This document shows positions 18,121 to 21,585 of a stretch of 21,585 bases of DNA, one piece after another. Source of the DNA: Cryomorphaceae bacterium. GTDB taxonomy: Bacteria > Bacteroidota > Bacteroidia > Flavobacteriales > BACL11. The DNA lies in assembly GCA_014384505.1 (NCBI GenBank), contig JACNFT010000066.1, positions 1-21,585 of the forward strand, read 5' to 3'. Position 1 is the stretch's first letter. Every line of letters starts with the position of its first letter. Position numbers and translations under genes: made by a program. The notes below the pieces were generated by a model. It searched no databases. It was not told where the DNA came from and saw only the letters and a list, made by a program, of their open reading frames with translations.

Positions 18121-19251
18121 TTAATTTAGGATGATTCTCTTTTCTACACTATTATCATCATAGATATAAAATAAAGGGCTATTGCTTATTCTATTAGTAT
18201 TTCTTCCAAGTATATCAGTAATTCTAATAAGTTTCTTATTTCTTGTTTTTTCTTCTGAAATTGATGTAGTATTATTACATGGGAGTAAAGGAAATAAGAA
18301 ATCTGTTGTAAAATCCATTGCCTGTATAAATTTAGGATTACTATTCCCATATGCAGCCCAATTATGTCCTTCTCCAGAAAATATTAATTTATCATTTAAT
18401 AGTCCAACTAAATCAGCTTGTGAGTGCATTTCTGCAGAACCGCATAAAGTGAGGACTAATGAATTATTTAACCCAGGAGCGCAGTTATAACTAACAGTTA
18501 CATCATTAGTCCCTTGAATACTAACTAGCGGCTCATCATTATTATCTATCCAGCCAACATCATTTATTCCACCAGCAAAACTAATAACTCCACTTACATC
18601 TGAAGAATAGCCATAATTTCCAGCATCCCCTTCTAAACCATAAGCTCCACCTATATTATTTGCAATTGATTGAACATTAAATGAGCTCCCATCATTATCT
18701 GTAGTTGTAGAAGGTAAATCAAAGATATTGTCTATATAAGCGTGGTGTATTGCAATTACTGCTCCAGCAGAGTACCCTCCTGCAAAAATTGTATTAGGGT
18801 CAATTCCATACGAATCTCCAGCAGCAAAATCTTTCCGAAAATACCGAATAGCAGCTTTTGCATCAGAAACAGTTTTTAAGACAGTTTCAAATTGAGTTTC
18901 ATTGCTTGTTAAAAATCCTATCACGTTTGTTGCTAACCTATAGTTTAAAGAAGCTGTAACATAACCTCTTTTTGCCATGCTTTCGCAGAAATCTACACAA
19001 TCAGTCGATGTTTTGTCACCACCATAAAAAGACCCCCCATGCATATATAGAATTACAGGTCTATTTATTTCTGTATCCCCATCTGGGGTATAGATGTCCA
19101 TTTCATGTGCATTGTCAGTATAAACATCTGAGTAGTTAACTGTAATTTTGGTAACTGAGCTAAATATTTCTGTTTGATATCTGCCATTACACTGTGCAAA
19201 TGTTAAAACACTAATAAAAGTTAGAGTAAGGAGTGTAGCTGATTTTTTCAT
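18121..19251 (-). CDS. Secreted alpha/beta-hydrolase (carboxylesterase-like) with T9SS C-terminal tail
   Basis: 376 residues. The signal peptide is about 1-19 (MKKSATLLTL...TFA|QC). The alpha/beta-hydrolase core shows the oxyanion HGGSFYGG (71-78), YRLAT, SDAKAAIRYFR, the nucleophile elbow GYSAG with Ser161, a likely acid Asp250 in GTNDVT and His296 in GEGHNW, giving a complete Ser-Asp-His triad of the carboxylesterase / hormone-sensitive-lipase type. The C-terminal 45 residues (LIRITDILGR, then LFYIYDDNSVEKRIILN) match the type A-like T9SS tail in which DxLGR is followed by a YDDGTVEK-like strand, so the enzyme is probably exported and attached to the surface or released. Substrate unknown. 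It is followed without spacing by yraN. Confidence 0.88.
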   Translation of the reverse strand: MKKSATLLTLTFISVLTFAQCNGRYQTEIFSSVTKITVNYSDVYTDNAHEMDIYTPDGDTEINRPVILYMHGGSFYGGDKTSTDCVDFCESMAKRGYVTASLNYRLATNVIGFLTSNETQFETVLKTVSDAKAAIRYFRKDFAAGDSYGIDPNTIFAGGYSAGAVIAIHHAYIDNIFDLPSTTTDNDGSSFNVQSIANNIGGAYGLEGDAGNYGYSSDVSGVISFAGGINDVGWIDNNDEPLVSIQGTNDVTVSYNCAPGLNNSLVLTLCGSAEMHSQADLVGLLNDKLIFSGEGHNWAAYGNSNPKFIQAMDFTTDFLFPLLPCNNTTSISEEKTRNKKLIRITDILGRNTNRISNSPLFYIYDDNSVEKRIILN

Positions 19252-19270
19252 AGGATATAAATTTTAGATT

Positions 19271-19279
19271 GCAAATATA
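19271..19279 (-). promoter_or_regulatory. Candidate -7 element of the esterase gene
   Basis: Minus-strand TATATTTGC lies 19 nt before ATG 19251, in the 55-nt gap after metG. No matching -33 TTG is present at the usual distance. The palindrome TATGCATGCATA (19288-19299) lies 8 nt further upstream. Confidence 0.45.
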
Positions 19280-19306
19280 CAATTTATTATGCATGCATAG
19301 TAAATT

Positions 19307-21001
19307 CTATTGTTTTAATTTTTCTAACTGCTCTTCAATTTGCTCATCTTCAATTTTATTGAATAAATGAGTTGCAGGATTTATTTTATGCTTGTCGTTA
19401 ATAATGATTCCTCCAGCATCTTTCCAAGTCATGTTATCAAGGTTCAATAATCCTTTTAATTTTTCGGATGAAAAGGGCATGAAAGGTTCAGATAATACAG
19501 CCAAAGAAGCCGAAATTTGCATGGAAATATTCATAATAGTTTCTGTTCTTTTCTCGTCAGTCTTTTTTAATTTCCATGGCTCAGTGTCTGCTAAATATTT
19601 ATTTCCTAAACGGGCTAAATTCATCAGTTCACCTAGCGCTTCACGGAAACGATATTTTTCAATTGAGGCACTAATTTTATCAGGAAATGCTTTTAGTTTC
19701 TCCAAGACTTCCTTATCATAAGCTTCAAGTGTATTACATTTAGGCACAATTCCTTCCCAATATTTATTGGTTAAAACAACTACACGATTAATGAAGTTCC
19801 CAAATATAGCAACCAATTCATTGTTGTTTCTTGCTTGAAAATCGGTCCAGGTAAAATCAGTATCTTTACTTTCAGGAGCTGTGGCGCAGAGTGCATAACG
19901 CATAGCATCTTCTTGTCCTTTAAAATCTTCTAAATATTCATGCAACCAAATTGCCCAATTACGAGAAGTAGAAAGTTTTTTCCCTTCCAAATTCAAAAAC
20001 TCATTTGCAGGAACATTGGTAGGTAAAATATACCCTTCATGCGCTTTTAAGATAATTGGAAAAATAATACAATGGAAAACGATATTGTCTTTCCCAATAA
20101 AATGCACCAATTCAGTTTCCTCATTTTTCCAGTAATCCTCCCAATTTTTATTATTGTCAGCGGCCCATTGTTTAGTTGCCGAAATATAACCAATAGGAGC
20201 ATCTAGCCAAACATAAAGCACTTTCCCATCGGCATCTTTTATAGGGACTTTTACTCCCCAGTCCAAATCACGCGTCATGGCACGGGCTTGTAAACCTCCA
20301 TCAATCCAAGATTTACATTGACCAATTACTTGACTTCTCCAAGTTTTAGGATCATGATGATTTTTACCATTTAAGGTGCCTTTTTCTATCCAAGGTTTTA
20401 ACCATTCTTCATGTTTTTGCATTGGTAAATACCAGTGTGAAGTTTCTTTTTTTATGGGTGTTTTCCCACTTAAAGTGGAGGTTGGATTTATCAATTCTTC
20501 AGGGCTAAGTGTCGAACCACATTTTTCACATTGGTCACCATAAGCTCCATCAGCATTACATTTAGGGCATTCACCACTTATGTATCTATCCGCTAAAAAC
20601 TGATTATTTTCTTCATCATAAAATTGTTCGGCTGTTTTTTTAGTGAAGACATTTTTCTCTTCTAATGTTTTAAAAAATTCCTGAGCAGTCTCATGATGTA
20701 ATTCATCAGAAGTTCTATGGTAAATACTAAAGTCAATGCCAAAATCAGCAAATGCTTTTTTATTGATATTGTGGTATTTGTCTACAATTTCTTGTGGTGA
20801 TACTCCGTCCTTTTTAGCACGCAAAGTAATGGCAGCACCATGCTCGTCTGACCCGCAAACAAAAGCAACATCATGCCCTTTTCCTTTTAGATATCTAACA
20901 TAAATATCTGCTGGTAAGTAAGCTCCTGCTATATGGCCAATATGTAGTGGTCCGTTAGCGTAAGGTAGTGCGGATGTAACTGTGTATCTTTTTGTACTCA
21001 T
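19307..21001 (-). CDS. metG: Methionyl-tRNA synthetase without C-terminal tRNA-binding domain
   Basis: A 564-residue class I aminoacyl-tRNA synthetase that charges tRNA-Met. The HIGH motif is intact (LHIGHIAGAYLP, His20-His23), KMSKS appears as KLSTS (342-346), and the zinc knuckle has Cys145, Cys148, Cys158 and Cys161 (CPKCNADGAYGDQCEKC). The catalytic core and anticodon-binding helical domain are complete (WLDAPIGY, FHCIIFP, NFINRVVVLTN). The chain stops (TAG at 19307-19309) in the acidic linker DEQIEEQLEKLKQ, whereas most Bacteroidota MetG proteins run on to about 680-700 residues with an EMAPII/Trbp111-like tRNA-binding dimerisation domain. It starts at ATG 21001, behind a TATCTTTGC box. 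Confidence 0.95.
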   Translation of the reverse strand: MSTKRYTVTSALPYANGPLHIGHIAGAYLPADIYVRYLKGKGHDVAFVCGSDEHGAAITLRAKKDGVSPQEIVDKYHNINKKAFADFGIDFSIYHRTSDELHHETAQEFFKTLEEKNVFTKKTAEQFYDEENNQFLADRYISGECPKCNADGAYGDQCEKCGSTLSPEELINPTSTLSGKTPIKKETSHWYLPMQKHEEWLKPWIEKGTLNGKNHHDPKTWRSQVIGQCKSWIDGGLQARAMTRDLDWGVKVPIKDADGKVLYVWLDAPIGYISATKQWAADNNKNWEDYWKNEETELVHFIGKDNIVFHCIIFPIILKAHEGYILPTNVPANEFLNLEGKKLSTSRNWAIWLHEYLEDFKGQEDAMRYALCATAPESKDTDFTWTDFQARNNNELVAIFGNFINRVVVLTNKYWEGIVPKCNTLEAYDKEVLEKLKAFPDKISASIEKYRFREALGELMNLARLGNKYLADTEPWKLKKTDEKRTETIMNISMQISASLAVLSEPFMPFSSEKLKGLLNLDNMTWKDAGGIIINDKHKINPATHLFNKIEDEQIEEQLEKLKQ

Positions 21002-21025
21002 TTCTCTTAGAAAAAATTATTTTCG

Positions 21026-21033
21026 CAAAGATA
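21026..21033 (-). promoter_or_regulatory. Candidate -7 element of metG
   Basis: Minus-strand TATCTTTG, a perfect TAnnTTTG match, lies 24 nt before ATG 21001 in the 120-nt gap divergent from the LD-carboxypeptidase gene. A -33 TTG is not obvious. Confidence 0.5.
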
Positions 21034-21121
21034 AGTTTTAGTTATTAGAAAATAGACACATGACCGATACGCTTTTAGATACTAGATCTGAAACTAATAT
21101 TAACATAGTAAAAGAAAAACA

Positions 21122-21585
21122 ATGATAATTCCTAAAAAATTAGAGGCTGGCGACAAAATTGGTATTATTTCTACTGCTCGTAAAATCACTATAGAAGAGT
21201 TAAGTCCTGCCATAAAAACGCTTGAAAGTTGGGGATTAAAAGTTGTTTTTGGAATTAATTTATTTCAAGAAGAGGATCAATTCTCAGGAACAGTTGAGCA
21301 AAGAACTGCTGACTTGCAAGGTATGATTGATGATAATAGCATTAAAGCAATTTTATGCGCTAGAGGAGGTTATGGTACAGTTCAAATAATTGATTCTATT
21401 GATTTTACTAATTTGAAAATAAACTCAAAATGGATTGTTGGTTATAGTGATGTAACTGTTTTGCATTCCCATTTGAATAATTTAGGAATTGCTAGTTTAC
21501 ATGCTACCATGCCCATCAATTTTAAAAGTAATACTAAGGAAAGTTTATCATCATTAAAAAACTCTCTTTTTGGCAACTTAAATAG
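21122..21585 (+). CDS. LD-carboxypeptidase (peptidase S66), N-terminal part; runs off the window
   Basis: 154 codons are present and the frame is still open at the window end. The N-terminal domain of an S66 serine peptidase is clear: KLEAGDKIGIISTARKI, LESWGLKVVFG, RTADLQGMIDD, AILCARGGYGT and WIVGYSDVTVLH, where the Ser of GYSD is the catalytic nucleophile; the Glu and His of the triad would be in the missing C-terminal half. The family cleaves the L-lysyl/DAP-D-alanine bond of muropeptides in cytosolic cell-wall recycling, or microcin-type substrates. There is no signal peptide, which fits the cytosolic type. It is divergent from metG; no clear promoter is visible in front of it. Confidence 0.92.
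   Translation, partial: MIIPKKLEAGDKIGIISTARKITIEELSPAIKTLESWGLKVVFGINLFQEEDQFSGTVEQRTADLQGMIDDNSIKAILCARGGYGTVQIIDSIDFTNLKINSKWIVGYSDVTVLHSHLNNLGIASLHATMPINFKSNTKESLSSLKNSLFGNLN

Noticed and set aside
19288..19299. 12-bp palindrome TATGCATGCATA upstream of the esterase
   Set aside because: Palindromes of this length are expected several times by chance in a window of this size and base composition; nothing else supports an operator.
21002..21121. Search for a promoter of the LD-carboxypeptidase gene in the divergent gap
   Set aside because: No TAnnTTTG-like element in the right place was found on the plus strand; only the metG box on the other strand is convincing.

Overview
The window is AT-rich chromosomal DNA from a member of the Bacteroidota, most likely order Flavobacteriales. 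The evidence is a SprB-repeat giant surface protein paired with PorP/SprF, type IX secretion (T9SS) C-terminal sorting domains of two kinds, -7 promoter elements of the TAnnTTTG type, almost no Shine-Dalgarno sequences, and families typical of the phylum (DUF1972 glycosyltransferase, CGC-motif bacilliredoxin, DUF420 membrane protein, fused MsrB-MsrA). No mobile element, CRISPR array, rRNA or tRNA gene was seen. Most of the window reads as core or near-core genome.

Layout. At 1-2170 (+) lie the 3' end of a TadA-type deaminase, a bacilliredoxin, heme O synthase (ctaB) and a DUF420 protein, closed by a strong terminator at 2146-2170. At 2262-8076 (+) lie a 1627-residue SprB-like repeat protein with a type B T9SS tail and, 1 nt after its stop, a PorP/SprF-family protein, closed by a second strong terminator at 8098-8124. 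At 8340-9440 (+) is a single glycosyltransferase behind two tandem candidate promoters. At 9426-10553 (-) is hemW, whose 3' end overlaps the glycosyltransferase tail to tail. At 10638-13199 (+) are an outer-membrane porin, an FMN-binding-domain protein and a fused MsrB-MsrA. At 13179-21001 (-), read in transcription order, are metG, a secreted esterase with a T9SS tail, yraN, an RluB-like pseudouridine synthase, an AsmA-family protein and a sensor histidine kinase. At 21122 to the window end (+) is the start of an LD-carboxypeptidase (S66), divergent from metG.

How the genes relate. ctaB and DUF420 belong to heme-copper oxidase biogenesis. The SprB-like protein, its PorP/SprF partner and the esterase with a sorting tail all point to cell-surface display or secretion by T9SS. 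The porin and FMN-binding protein look like an envelope unit of unknown substrate, followed closely by methionine sulfoxide repair. AsmA plus histidine kinase suggests an envelope-homeostasis pair, but no response regulator is present.

Points most worth a second look: the RluB-like protein lacks the catalytic aspartate of its family (Asn139 instead) and other conserved active-site positions; ctaB homology extends upstream of its only standard start codon; MetG ends before the C-terminal tRNA-binding domain usual in this phylum; the porin/FMN-binding pair has no assigned substrate; and an 18-bp dyad abuts the -7 box of the second glycosyltransferase promoter. None of these amounts to a clearly new system.
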